NCBI RefSeq assembly: GCF_042650125.1
Contig: NZ_JBHSAP010000015.1
Coordinates: forward strand, 372,001 to 436,000
Origin: Salinithrix halophila
GTDB taxonomy: Bacteria > Bacillota > Bacilli > Thermoactinomycetales > DSM-45169
Length of the DNA: 64,000 bases
Reading direction: 5' to 3'
Shown: positions 51,556-59,780 of the stretch, one piece after another
Layout of the letters: every line of letters begins with the position of its first letter
Position numbering within the stretch: the stretch's first letter is position 1
The notes under the pieces: model-generated
Database searches by the model: none
Seen by the model: the letters and a program-made list of their open reading frames with translations, nothing else
What the model was told of the DNA's origin: nothing
Position numbers and translations under genes: made by a program

Positions 51556-51701
51556 TTATCGGTCATCATAAGTCTTCCTGCCTATTCCACTTTTAGCCGA
51601 TCGGACTGTTATGCCCCCGGTCCGTTTTCCCAGTCCCTTCTTAATGATAAGATAGAAGAAAGGATAAGATTGAAATAGGAAGCTGTATAGGAGGGGTGGG
51701 T

Positions 51702-52493
51702 TTGCGGAGGAATGTTCGGAGCACGGTTTCCTGCCTTCTTGCTTTCCTTTGGCTGACGGGATGTGCAGCCCCAGAGCCGGACAAGCAGGAGATCCACCTG
51801 CTAGCTGCGTCGAGCCTGACCGATGCGGTCAAGGAGTTGGAAAAGCGATACGAAACTACCCATCCTCATGTAGATATTTTACCTAGCTTCGCCTCCTCTG
51901 GGAAGCTGAAACAGCAGATCCGGCAAGGGGCTCCGGCGGATGTCTTCTTATCAGCCGGTGAACGAGAGATGGATGAACTGGAACAATCCGGCAAGCTTCT
52001 CCCAGGAGCTCGAAGCGACATCTTAACCAACGAGCTGGTACTGGTGGTCCCGAGGAACGGGGGCGAAAAGGTTCAGAGCTGGACCGATCTGACACCGGAA
52101 CGGATCGGTAAGTTGGCTGTGGGACAGCCGGAGACAGTACCAGCCGGCCAGTATGCAAAAGCCGCCCTTGAGAAGGACGGCCGTTGGGGGAAGCTTCTTT
52201 CCCGGATCGTTTTCGCTTCCAACGTGCGGCAGGTTCTTGCTTTTACCGCTTCAGGAAACGTGGACGCTGGTCTGGTTTACCGGACGGATGCCAAGGGAGA
52301 GGAGAGAGTGAAAGCAGTGAGTAAAGCACCTAGGGGAAGCCATCCGCCCATTCGTTATCCAGGGGCAGTGTTAAAAGGTTCAGACAACGTGAAACAAGCT
52401 TCTTCCTTTTACCGTTGGTTGAAGGGAGACGAAGCGGTCGCGGTGTGGCGAAAGCACGGTTTTAGAGGGATAGCGGCCCAACCGTCGTCATGA
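51702..52493 (+). CDS. modA: Molybdate-binding lipoprotein ModA
   Basis: 263 residues. Lipobox WLTGC (Cys21), then LLAASSLTDAVKELEKRYE, PSFASSGKLKQQIRQGAPAD and DVFLSAGEREMD, the oxyanion-binding motifs of ModA; the later YPGAVLKGS is also typical. Binds molybdate or tungstate outside the membrane. TTG 51702 follows GGAGGGG; GTG 51696 is possible. Overlaps modB by four bases. Confidence 0.93.
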   Translation: MRRNVRSTVSCLLAFLWLTGCAAPEPDKQEIHLLAASSLTDAVKELEKRYETTHPHVDILPSFASSGKLKQQIRQGAPADVFLSAGEREMDELEQSGKLLPGARSDILTNELVLVVPRNGGEKVQSWTDLTPERIGKLAVGQPETVPAGQYAKAALEKDGRWGKLLSRIVFASNVRQVLAFTASGNVDAGLVYRTDAKGEERVKAVSKAPRGSHPPIRYPGAVLKGSDNVKQASSFYRWLKGDEAVAVWRKHGFRGIAAQPSS

Positions 52494-53155
52494 CATACGA
52501 AGAATTTTGGTCCCCTGTCCTGCTTTCTCTGCGTGTCGCCTTGACTGCCGGGGCTTTTGCGTTTTCGGTGGCGGCTGTTACTGCTTGGTGGATGGCGGGG
52601 CGCCGGTTCCGAGGGAAGACGCTTCTGGAAACTCTCATGATGCTGCCGCTGGTTCTTCCACCGACGGTAATCGGCTTTCTCCTCTTACTCGTGCTGGGTC
52701 GGGAGAGTGTGACCGGAAGAATGTTGGAGACGATATTTTCCCAATCCCCTGTTTTTACTTGGTGGGCGGCGGTTATTGCTGCCGGGGTCGTTTCCTTTCC
52801 CCTCATCTACCAGACAGTAAAGACGGGGCTGGAAGGGGTAGAGGGCGAACTGGAGGAGGCAGCCCGTACGATGGGAGCAGGAGAATGGCAGGTGTTCCGT
52901 TTCGTCACCCTTCCGCTCGCCTGGCGGTCCTTGGTTACAGCGGCGATCCTTGGGCTTGCCCGAGGCCTGGGGGAATTCGGCGCGACATTGATGGTGGCCG
53001 GCAATATTCCAGGAAGGACCCAGACTGTGCCGACAGCAATCTATCTAGCGGTTGATGCCGGGAACTGGGTTTTAGCTGCGGCCTGGGCCGGAACGATCAT
53101 TAGCATTTCCTTTCTCCTTCTCGCATTGGGTGGACGCCTGGCCCGTGGGAATTGA
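52490..53155 (+). CDS. modB: Molybdate ABC transporter permease ModB
   Basis: 221 residues, five to six membrane helices and the EAA loop EEAARTMGAGEWQVFRFVTL, followed by ARGLGEFGATLMVAGN. Partner of ModA. No ModC ATPase gene follows within the window; another ATPase must serve the pair. Confidence 0.94.
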   Translation: MTYEEFWSPVLLSLRVALTAGAFAFSVAAVTAWWMAGRRFRGKTLLETLMMLPLVLPPTVIGFLLLLVLGRESVTGRMLETIFSQSPVFTWWAAVIAAGVVSFPLIYQTVKTGLEGVEGELEEAARTMGAGEWQVFRFVTLPLAWRSLVTAAILGLARGLGEFGATLMVAGNIPGRTQTVPTAIYLAVDAGNWVLAAAWAGTIISISFLLLALGGRLARGN

Positions 53156-53248
53156 GAGAACAGGCTCCCGCTTTGGTTATCCGGTTGTGGACAGCTTGTC
53201 CGCAGGAATCACGAAGGGTTTTACTGTTCTCCCCATGGACGCTGGAGA

Positions 53249-53341
53249 TTAAAACAAAAATCGACTTCCGCCAAATAGGAGCAAGAGGATAAACAAGCAT
53301 AGCAGGATGATCATATAGATATTGGCACCGAGTCGCTTCAA
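53249..53341 (-). CDS. Possible 30-residue membrane peptide
   Basis: TTG 53341 has AAGGAGGG at six bases. The product is a short basic start (MKRLGANIY) followed by one hydrophobic helix (MIILLCLFILLLLFGGS). The good binding site and composition suggest a real small protein; no homologue recognised. Confidence 0.45.
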   Translation of the reverse strand: MKRLGANIYMIILLCLFILLLLFGGSRFLF

Positions 53342-53696
53342 GACATACCCTCCTTCAGCCAGGGGTGGCTTGATTGTTTAAGCGGAATATTTTATGATAC
53401 CTCAATGGGGAGACTCTCCTTTCTATGACGAACCGGACTTTGTTTTGGAAGAAAAACTGATAGTCCGTACAGGGAGCCGCCTTTCGGCGGTGAACATCCG
53501 TGGATTCAGTCCGCCTTTACCCAGTTACGAATAGTGTAACATGAACCGATCCCGCTTATCAGGCGGGCCGATCGATATATGGCATGATATAGTTCAACGA
53601 TTTTTCTTTTAGCCTATCAGATTGAATCAGGTGGGGAAACCGCTCTAACGGTGTTTTGCTCATCAGCACGGGTACCAATCAGCGGAGGTGGCGCTA
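53342..53696. other. Intergenic region before the RodZ-like gene
   Basis: 355 bases. Two hairpins are visible (GCCGCC-TTTC-GGCGG near 53490; CCCGC-TTATCA-GCGGG near 53550), and an A/T-rich stretch may hold the promoter of the RodZ-like gene. No gene seen on either strand. Confidence 0.4.
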
Positions 53697-55325
53697 ATGT
53701 GGGTTGAGATCGGAAATCAACTCAGACAAGCCCGTGAAGCGGCAGGATGGTCGATCGAAGAATTGCAGGATAAGACGCAGATCGACAGTGTTTCTTTGAA
53801 GGCGTTGGAAAGCGGGGATTTTAATAGGATTTCCAGCCCTTTCTACGTCCGGTCCTATATCCGTACGTATGCAAAAAAGGTGGGATTGGAGCCGACATAT
53901 CTTTTAAAACACTATCGCCCCCATAAGGAGGGAGAAGACGAAGGAGATTCATCGGGTAGCGGGTTACAGCACACGGGGACTTTCAAGCCGACGCAGCAGA
54001 CCTCGTCCTTCCAAGCGTTACGTGGGCCAGAACCGGGTGAATCACCTTCTGCGGGCTCGGGACGGTTTCAGACGATGCCCTCTCCCCAACCTTCTCCAGA
54101 TGGAAATTACGATCCTTTCCATAACATGAGGGAGGAACCGGAGGAAACGGAAAGCGTAGAACCAGCTGCCACTCTTGCTCTTGAAGGAGAGGAAACTCCC
54201 TCACGTTCCCGCTCCTCCAAAACGAAAAAGTGGTCGGTCTCTGAATTGACCCAGTCGTTGAAAATGCCGGCTTTCAATAAAAAGTCGGAGGAAAAGCGGG
54301 AAGAAAATTTCCCAGAAGGCGAAGCCACAGGTAGCATGGAGCGACCTGAGCTAGGAAGCGGTCTCCATCCACAGGTAGGTGACACGTTTCCCCCCCGGTC
54401 CGGGGAAGGGGAGGTCTTTTCTCAAACCGGCACGGACCATCGCGATTCTGTTGAAAGTGGTTGGCAGCAAGCGGGGCAGGAAGGGCTTGATGAACAAGGG
54501 ACCGGTAGATTCAACCCTTCCCTGCCGCCCCGGAACGGGGAGGGGCTAACCGACGGATTTGTATCCGAGTCACAAACTCTCCCGCCTAGGGGACAGGCAC
54601 AGTCGGAGGAATACCCGACTTCGTGGTACGACGGACAGACCGGCCCGAACACCGTCTACGGTAAAGAAGAGGGAATCGCCTCTTCCCGTCGGGGAGATCC
54701 TTCCTCATCGAATCTTCCTGCTCTCCTTCCCACTGCTTCCGAGAGCGGGGTCATGTCACGTTCAGGGTCCCGGCGGCAACGGGCAAGAAAAGTCATTAAT
54801 GCCGGAAAAGGGTTTGCCTTCCCTAAGACCCCATTAGGCCGCATCGCCATTGCTGTTGCTTTGGTTATCATCTTGATTCCCATGACGGTTTGGGCGGCTA
54901 GCTCTTTCATGGAGGAACCGGCTAAAAGTAACAAAAAGAATACCTCTTCCAATTCAGAAGACGGAGCTACTGCCACGTCGATGGATGATCAGAGCGGTGG
55001 AACTGCCCGTCTGTTGTCAGTCAGCCAGGGGGCCACAGTTAGTGAGTACAAACTGAGCGAACTGGACGCCGTCGCCTTTGATTTCAAGGCCTCGGATAAA
55101 AGTTGGGTGCAGATCCGGGAGAGCCGAAATCCTGACGGTGGGTATTTAAAAGATGTCACGCTGAAGCCGGGGGAAGAGTTCTCCTTTAAACACAGCAAAA
55201 GTGTCACCAAGGATCTGTGGGTGACCATCGGTTCACCCAGTAATGTTGAAGTGATGATTAACGGCCAGGCTGTTAAATCCACCAAAACCATTCATATCAT
55301 CAAAAGCGATCAGGGAAGCCAGTAA
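53697..55325 (+). CDS. RodZ-like HTH membrane protein
   Basis: 542 residues. N-terminal HTH (1-80) typical of RodZ (IGNQLRQAREAAGWSIEELQ, YVRSYIRTYAKKVGLEP), a 300-residue low-complexity, acidic and Ser/Gly/Pro-rich middle, one membrane helix (about 380-402) and a C-terminal DUF4115-like beta domain (DKSWVQIRESRNPDGGYL, LWVTIGSPSNVEVMING). RodZ links MreB to the wall elongation machinery. The middle part is much longer than in Bacillus RodZ. ATG 53697 follows GGAGGTG; the frame from 53688 includes this site. Confidence 0.85.
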   Translation: MWVEIGNQLRQAREAAGWSIEELQDKTQIDSVSLKALESGDFNRISSPFYVRSYIRTYAKKVGLEPTYLLKHYRPHKEGEDEGDSSGSGLQHTGTFKPTQQTSSFQALRGPEPGESPSAGSGRFQTMPSPQPSPDGNYDPFHNMREEPEETESVEPAATLALEGEETPSRSRSSKTKKWSVSELTQSLKMPAFNKKSEEKREENFPEGEATGSMERPELGSGLHPQVGDTFPPRSGEGEVFSQTGTDHRDSVESGWQQAGQEGLDEQGTGRFNPSLPPRNGEGLTDGFVSESQTLPPRGQAQSEEYPTSWYDGQTGPNTVYGKEEGIASSRRGDPSSSNLPALLPTASESGVMSRSGSRRQRARKVINAGKGFAFPKTPLGRIAIAVALVIILIPMTVWAASSFMEEPAKSNKKNTSSNSEDGATATSMDDQSGGTARLLSVSQGATVSEYKLSELDAVAFDFKASDKSWVQIRESRNPDGGYLKDVTLKPGEEFSFKHSKSVTKDLWVTIGSPSNVEVMINGQAVKSTKTIHIIKSDQGSQ

Positions 55326-55343
55326 CAAATAGGATCGATGCTC

Positions 55344-55375
55344 AAGGGAATGCCCTTTTTGGCATTCCCTTTTTG
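55344..55375 (+). terminator. Terminator of the RodZ-like gene
   Basis: AGGGAATGCC-CTTTTT-GGCATTCCCTTTTT. Confidence 0.85.
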
Positions 55376-55421
55376 GTGTGTTTTGACGAGGTTTTCCAAC
55401 CGTGATATACTCAAAACGCCT

Positions 55422-55453
55422 TTTGTCAACTGAATATAAAACTAGGTTGACGA
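55422..55453. promoter_or_regulatory. BirA operator of bioB
   Basis: TTGTCAAC (55423-55430), 14 bases, GGTTGACG (55445-55452). Same half-sites and spacing as the site before bioA. Confidence 0.85.
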
Positions 55454-55533
55454 AACAGGAGGATTATTTTTTGAAAGGTTCTGAAGTTCGTATAGGGTTT
55501 TAAGCAACGAAATGGTAGGATGGAGGAGAAAAC

Positions 55534-56538
55534 ATGATCCAAGGGGTTCAATCACGGACCAATCCCTGGGAAGTACTGGCGGATAAAGTGCTGAAGGGCG
55601 AAACGATTTCAACAGAAGAAGGGCTTGCCGTTCTTCGAAGTGACGATCATGAGTTACTCTCTTTGCTCCAGGCAGCTTTTCGGGTTCGGTATCACTTTTT
55701 CGGGAAAAAAGTGAAATTGAACATGATCTTCAATGCCAAGAGCGGTCTGTGCCCGGAGAATTGCGGCTATTGTTCGCAGTCGATCGTCTCCGACGCCCCC
55801 ATCGAAAAATATACGCTACTCAAAAAGGATGTACTGGTAGCGGGAGCACGAGAAGCGATGGAACGGAAGGCAGGCACTTATTGCATCGTGGCTAGCGGTC
55901 GGGGACCAACAGACCGGGAGGTGGAAGAAGTGTGTTCGGCGGTGCGCGAAATTAAGCAGGAACTGGGGATGAAAATTTGCGCCTGCCTGGGGATTCTGAA
56001 GGAGGAACAGGCTCGCCGTCTGAAAGATGCCGGCGTCGATCGCTACAACCACAATCTGAACACCAGTGCTAGCCATCATACAAACATCACCACATCCCAC
56101 ACCTATGAAGATCGTGTGGGAACGGTGGAGAAAGTGAAAAAGGCGGGGATCTCTCCTTGTTCAGGGTGTATCGTAGGGATGGGAGAGAGTGACGAGCAGA
56201 TTATGGAGATGGCCTATGAACTTCGAAGGCTCGATGCTGATTCTATCCCGGTCAATTTTCTTCATGCTATTCCGGGCACCCCACTGGAAGGGATGGATGA
56301 ACTGGACCCCCGCCGTTGTCTGAGGGTGTTAGCCTTGTTCCGCTTTGTCTGCCCGCCCAAGGAAATTCGGATTTCCGGAGGGCGTGAGGTGAACCTCGGT
56401 TCGTTGCAACCCCTTGCTCTCTATCCAGCCAATGCACTTTTTGTCGGGGATTACCTGACGACAGAAGGTCAAGTGGCGGATCAGGATCACCAAATGATCC
56501 GAGATCTTGGCTTTGAAATCGAGGAATTTGCCGGTTAA
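55534..56538 (+). CDS. bioB: Biotin synthase
   Basis: Radical SAM enzyme inserting sulfur into dethiobiotin. 334 residues; cluster cysteines in CPENCGYCSQS (Cys73, 77, 80), conserved YNHNLNTS and SGGREVNLG. ATG 55534 follows GGAGGAG. It lies 12 kb from the other bio genes but has its own BirA site. Confidence 0.97.
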   Translation: MIQGVQSRTNPWEVLADKVLKGETISTEEGLAVLRSDDHELLSLLQAAFRVRYHFFGKKVKLNMIFNAKSGLCPENCGYCSQSIVSDAPIEKYTLLKKDVLVAGAREAMERKAGTYCIVASGRGPTDREVEEVCSAVREIKQELGMKICACLGILKEEQARRLKDAGVDRYNHNLNTSASHHTNITTSHTYEDRVGTVEKVKKAGISPCSGCIVGMGESDEQIMEMAYELRRLDADSIPVNFLHAIPGTPLEGMDELDPRRCLRVLALFRFVCPPKEIRISGGREVNLGSLQPLALYPANALFVGDYLTTEGQVADQDHQMIRDLGFEIEEFAG

Positions 56539-56594
56539 CCTTTTCAACTGCGGCCGTATGGAGGGAACCCTAAGGGATCGGGTGAAGGAGCGGG

Positions 56595-57434
56595 ATGGAC
56601 GTGAATGGGGAAAAAGAGCGTATCGCCCGGCAATTCAACCGGCTTGCTTCCGAATATGACCAGGTGGCCGTGGCCCAAAGGCGGATGGCTCACCGGATTA
56701 TGCAGATCCTGGAGGACAAAGAGGTCGAGCCGAAAGAAATACTGGAGATCGGTTGTGGAACAGGATATCTAACCCAACTGTTGACGGAACGCTATCCCGA
56801 GGCCCGATTTACCGTGGTGGATATCGCAGACCGGATGGTGGCGGTAGCGCGGGAACGGACGGGAAGGGCTAGAGATATCCAGTTTGTCGTGGAAGATGTG
56901 GAGGAATGGAGTTGGAGGCCGGATCAGTTTGATCTGGTGGTTTCTAACGCGGTGCTCCATTGGTTCAGTCAGCCTGCAGCCTCTCTCCGAGGGATGGGTG
57001 CTGCACTAAAACCCGGCGGTTTTTTCATCGGGTCCACCTTTGGACCGGACACCTTTCAGGAGCTGGGTGAGATCCATCGGGACTTAGAACGGACGGAGTC
57101 CCTGCTTCTCCCTTGGGAACACGCGACCTTGGTGAATCCCGGTGAGTGGGAAGGGTTCCTGCGATCTGCTGGCATGGTCGCCAGTTCTCAGGTTTGTTGG
57201 CATCGGATTGATTATCCCAATAGTTATCATTTTTTACAGGCTATCCGGCGGATGGGCGTGTGTTACGAGGTCAACTCCGATCACGATGTCGGGATTGAGC
57301 CGAAACTGGCCAGCGAGGTGATGAGACGGTATGACCGAGCTTACCGGAACCGGGATGGGGGAATCTATGCCACCTATCAGTTGATCCAGGTTTTCGGACA
57401 CAAGCCGGAAGCGGTAGGTGCCGATTCGGAATAA
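56595..57434 (+). CDS. Malonyl-ACP O-methyltransferase, copy 2 (BioC-like)
   Basis: 279 residues. SAM motif ILEIGCGTGYLTQLL, VVDIADRMV, DLVVSNAVLHWFSQP and STFGPDTFQELGEIH place it in the BioC family, clearly paralogous to the copy at 42680. It follows bioB by 56 bases, probably in one BirA-controlled operon. Whether both copies are active, or one has a different acyl substrate, cannot be told. Confidence 0.85.
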   Translation: MDVNGEKERIARQFNRLASEYDQVAVAQRRMAHRIMQILEDKEVEPKEILEIGCGTGYLTQLLTERYPEARFTVVDIADRMVAVARERTGRARDIQFVVEDVEEWSWRPDQFDLVVSNAVLHWFSQPAASLRGMGAALKPGGFFIGSTFGPDTFQELGEIHRDLERTESLLLPWEHATLVNPGEWEGFLRSAGMVASSQVCWHRIDYPNSYHFLQAIRRMGVCYEVNSDHDVGIEPKLASEVMRRYDRAYRNRDGGIYATYQLIQVFGHKPEAVGADSE

Positions 57435-57547
57435 GAAGAGAAGGAGTAGGGGGACAGCGATGCTGACGAAAGCCGCAGCTGGCAATCCCCCGTTTTTATT
57501 CTGAAGAGGATGAAAGGCCCGGAGAATTTCGGAAGGGGGCAAACACG

Positions 57548-58471
57548 ATGGAACTGATCTTTTTGGGCACGGGAGCGGGCATTCCTTCCAGGGAGCGGAA
57601 CGTTTCTTCGGTTGCCCTTCGGCTTACGGCCTCGAAGGGCACTACCTGGCTCTTCGATTGTGGAGAAGGAACGCAACACCGCATTCTCGATTCTCCGGTG
57701 CGCCTTTCTAAGGTGGAACGGATTTTCATCACTCATTTGCATGGCGATCACATCTTCGGGCTGCCGGGCGTCCTAGGCAGCCGTTCCTTTCAGGGGGTGA
57801 CTTCTCCTCTTACGCTTTACGGCCCTGAGGGTTTGGGTGACTTCGTGGAAGCGGCGCTAGCGGCCAGCCGGACGTTTCTTCGTTATCCCCTAGAATTTGT
57901 CAAGGTGGAGGAAGGAACCGTCTTCGAGTGTAAAGGCTTCCGTGTGATTGTCGGGGAGTTGGAGCATGGGATCCCCTCTTTCGGTTACAGGATTGAGGAG
58001 CCGGATTACCCGGGTGAACTGTTGGTGGAGGCACTGCGCCGGGAAGGGGTGTCCCCTGGCCCTCACTTTGCAACGCTAAAAAAAGAGGGAAACATCACGC
58101 TTTCCGATGGCCGGATCTTGCAGGGAAGAGACTATCTCGGCCCCTCCTTGCCGGGGCGTAAACTGGCTCTTTTCGGGGACACCCGACCGACGTCCCGTGG
58201 AGTAGAGCTCGCCCGGGATACGGATCTTCTCGTTCACGAAGCCACCTATGCCGCCGGTCGAGAGGACCTGGCCCGGGAACATTTCCATTCGACGGCGATC
58301 CAAGCGGCTGAGACCGCTCGGGACGCCGGGGTGAAACGGCTGATTCTCACCCATGTCAGTACGCGCTATTCGAAGGAAGAAGCGCAGGAACTCGTTCAGC
58401 AGGCCAGGAGGATCTTTCCTAAAACCGTGATGGCCTATGACCAGGCTGTTTTCTCTGTGGAGAGGCAGTAA
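57548..58471 (+). CDS. rnz: Ribonuclease Z
   Basis: Processes tRNA 3' ends. 307 residues; metallo-beta-lactamase motif THLHGDHIFGLPG (His63, His65, Asp67, His68), FLGTGAGIPS at the start, and later LFGDTRP and HEATY motifs of RNase Z. ATG 57548 follows GGAAGGGGG. Confidence 0.95.
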   Translation: MELIFLGTGAGIPSRERNVSSVALRLTASKGTTWLFDCGEGTQHRILDSPVRLSKVERIFITHLHGDHIFGLPGVLGSRSFQGVTSPLTLYGPEGLGDFVEAALAASRTFLRYPLEFVKVEEGTVFECKGFRVIVGELEHGIPSFGYRIEEPDYPGELLVEALRREGVSPGPHFATLKKEGNITLSDGRILQGRDYLGPSLPGRKLALFGDTRPTSRGVELARDTDLLVHEATYAAGREDLAREHFHSTAIQAAETARDAGVKRLILTHVSTRYSKEEAQELVQQARRIFPKTVMAYDQAVFSVERQ

Positions 58472-58491
58472 CCGAGAACTTTCACGAACAC

Positions 58492-58521
58492 AAAAAAACC
58501 GCAGGACGAATCGCCTGCGGT
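58492..58521 (-). terminator. Terminator of the VLRF1-like gene
   Basis: On the minus strand ACCGCAGGCGATTCGTCCTG-type hairpin followed by a seven-base T-run. Confidence 0.85.
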
Positions 58522-58531
58522 ACTCGAATCC

Positions 58532-59332
58532 TCATGAAGCGAGAGCGGCCACGATTTCGTGATCTTTGCGGTTCGCGAGGTTTTTATCCAGGATTTTATT
58601 CGCCTGGAGATGGAGGTGGTTTTCCAACTCACGGGTCGCTCCCTTTTCGCCGGTCAGAATGATACGTTGCCAATGATGACGTTTAGCGAAACGGTCGATG
58701 CGGGGAGCGAGGCTTTTCAACCAACGTTGTTGGATAGCCTGGTACCGATCATCGTATTTGTCCCGCTTGGTATTGTTTCCGCTACCCATGGAAGCATCGG
58801 CCTTATGGGGTCCCTCATGCTTTTTCCAATCCTCAGCTTCGGGATCCCATTCATATTGGTCAGAGGAAAGGATTGTTCCCATCTCGGTGGCGATCACCCG
58901 CACACTCTGATTTTGAACCAGGATGATGCCTGTCAGAGGATAGCGGTTGGTAAGCTCATAGAAGGGCTCCAATACGGCCTTTTCCTCCCAGCGGAACTCT
59001 GTCTCCACCGGAACGGAAAGGATGTGGACTTGCCAGACGGATCGGTCTGGATTGGCAAACAAAAGGAGGCCCTTCTCCATCTGAGGTTCTCGTTCGAGGA
59101 CTTCTTTGTTCACGTGTTTTTTCAGGGAGGAGAAAGCTTGTTGTTCGTCAGGACTTCCGCTTTTTCCGATTGCCTCCTCCAATCGTTTTAATCCGTTTTT
59201 TAACCGGATTTTCCATTCTCCGGCCTGTTGCTCCGGGCTACTTCGATCCGTGTTCAGGTAGAGGCTTAGGATTTTCCGGGGTCCCTCTCCCTGGACATCT
59301 TCCAGCTGGTTCAGTGTGTCTGCAAATGCCAT
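58532..59332 (-). CDS. Bacterial eRF1/VLRF1-like protein
   Basis: 266 residues. The layout (ILSLYLNTD near the start, LLLFANPDRSVWQVHILSVP, then EPFYELTNRYPLTGIILVQN, and WQRIILTGEKGATRELENHL) resembles bacterial archaeo-eukaryotic release factor-like (baeRF/VLRF1) proteins, some of which act in ribosome rescue. This is family-level recognition from memory. ATG 59332 follows AAGGAG. It is convergent with rnz. Confidence 0.65.
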   Translation of the reverse strand: MAFADTLNQLEDVQGEGPRKILSLYLNTDRSSPEQQAGEWKIRLKNGLKRLEEAIGKSGSPDEQQAFSSLKKHVNKEVLEREPQMEKGLLLFANPDRSVWQVHILSVPVETEFRWEEKAVLEPFYELTNRYPLTGIILVQNQSVRVIATEMGTILSSDQYEWDPEAEDWKKHEGPHKADASMGSGNNTKRDKYDDRYQAIQQRWLKSLAPRIDRFAKRHHWQRIILTGEKGATRELENHLHLQANKILDKNLANRKDHEIVAALAS

Positions 59333-59780
59333 TCTGTCACACTCCTTTTTTAACCGGCAACTTGGATAGCCAGAAACGACTGACTTTGATTCTAAGGGGC
59401 CTTAGTAAGACCATTTCCGCTTAGGAACGGGTGGTAAACGGAAAATTACGGCCCAGAAGATAACACCTGATACATAGTAGAGCGATACCTTGGATCGATC
59501 GGTCATGGTGTTGAAAAAAGAGGAAAACCGGAACATCTTGTATGGAACACCGCTGTCCGGCGGGGCCGATTTCGACAGCGATCGCAGCCTGGGCCCATGG
59601 TTTAAAACCTCATTTTCACGATAAAGTTCACGGTCTCCCTACAACAGTAAGGAGACCTTATTTTTGTTGAATCCCATTCAATGATATAAATACAATATTT
59701 TAACTGAAATAGGCATTTCCATTTTCGACAAAATCGGTTAATATATACCTAGATTCGAATGGACGGAAGGTGGGCGAGGG
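59333..59780. other. Intergenic region before the HTH-TPR receptor
   Basis: It contains a palindrome CTAAGG-GG-CCTTAG (59392-59405) near the VLRF1-like promoter. A 39-codon plus-strand frame (59505-59624) lacks a ribosome binding site, and a complete terminator follows at 59632-59666. Beyond it is an A/T-rich tract with GAAAT-AGGC-ATTTC (59706-59719), likely the receptor promoter. A short RNA ending at the terminator is possible. Confidence 0.45.
59632..59666 (+). terminator. Terminator without an assigned gene
   Basis: GGTCTCC-CTACAACAGTAA-GGAGACC followed by TTATTTTTG. It implies a plus-strand transcript from the 59400-59630 region. Confidence 0.65.

Noticed and set aside
53156..53248. Missing modC just after modB
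   Set aside because: All six frames here were read; no Walker motif or ABC signature exists.
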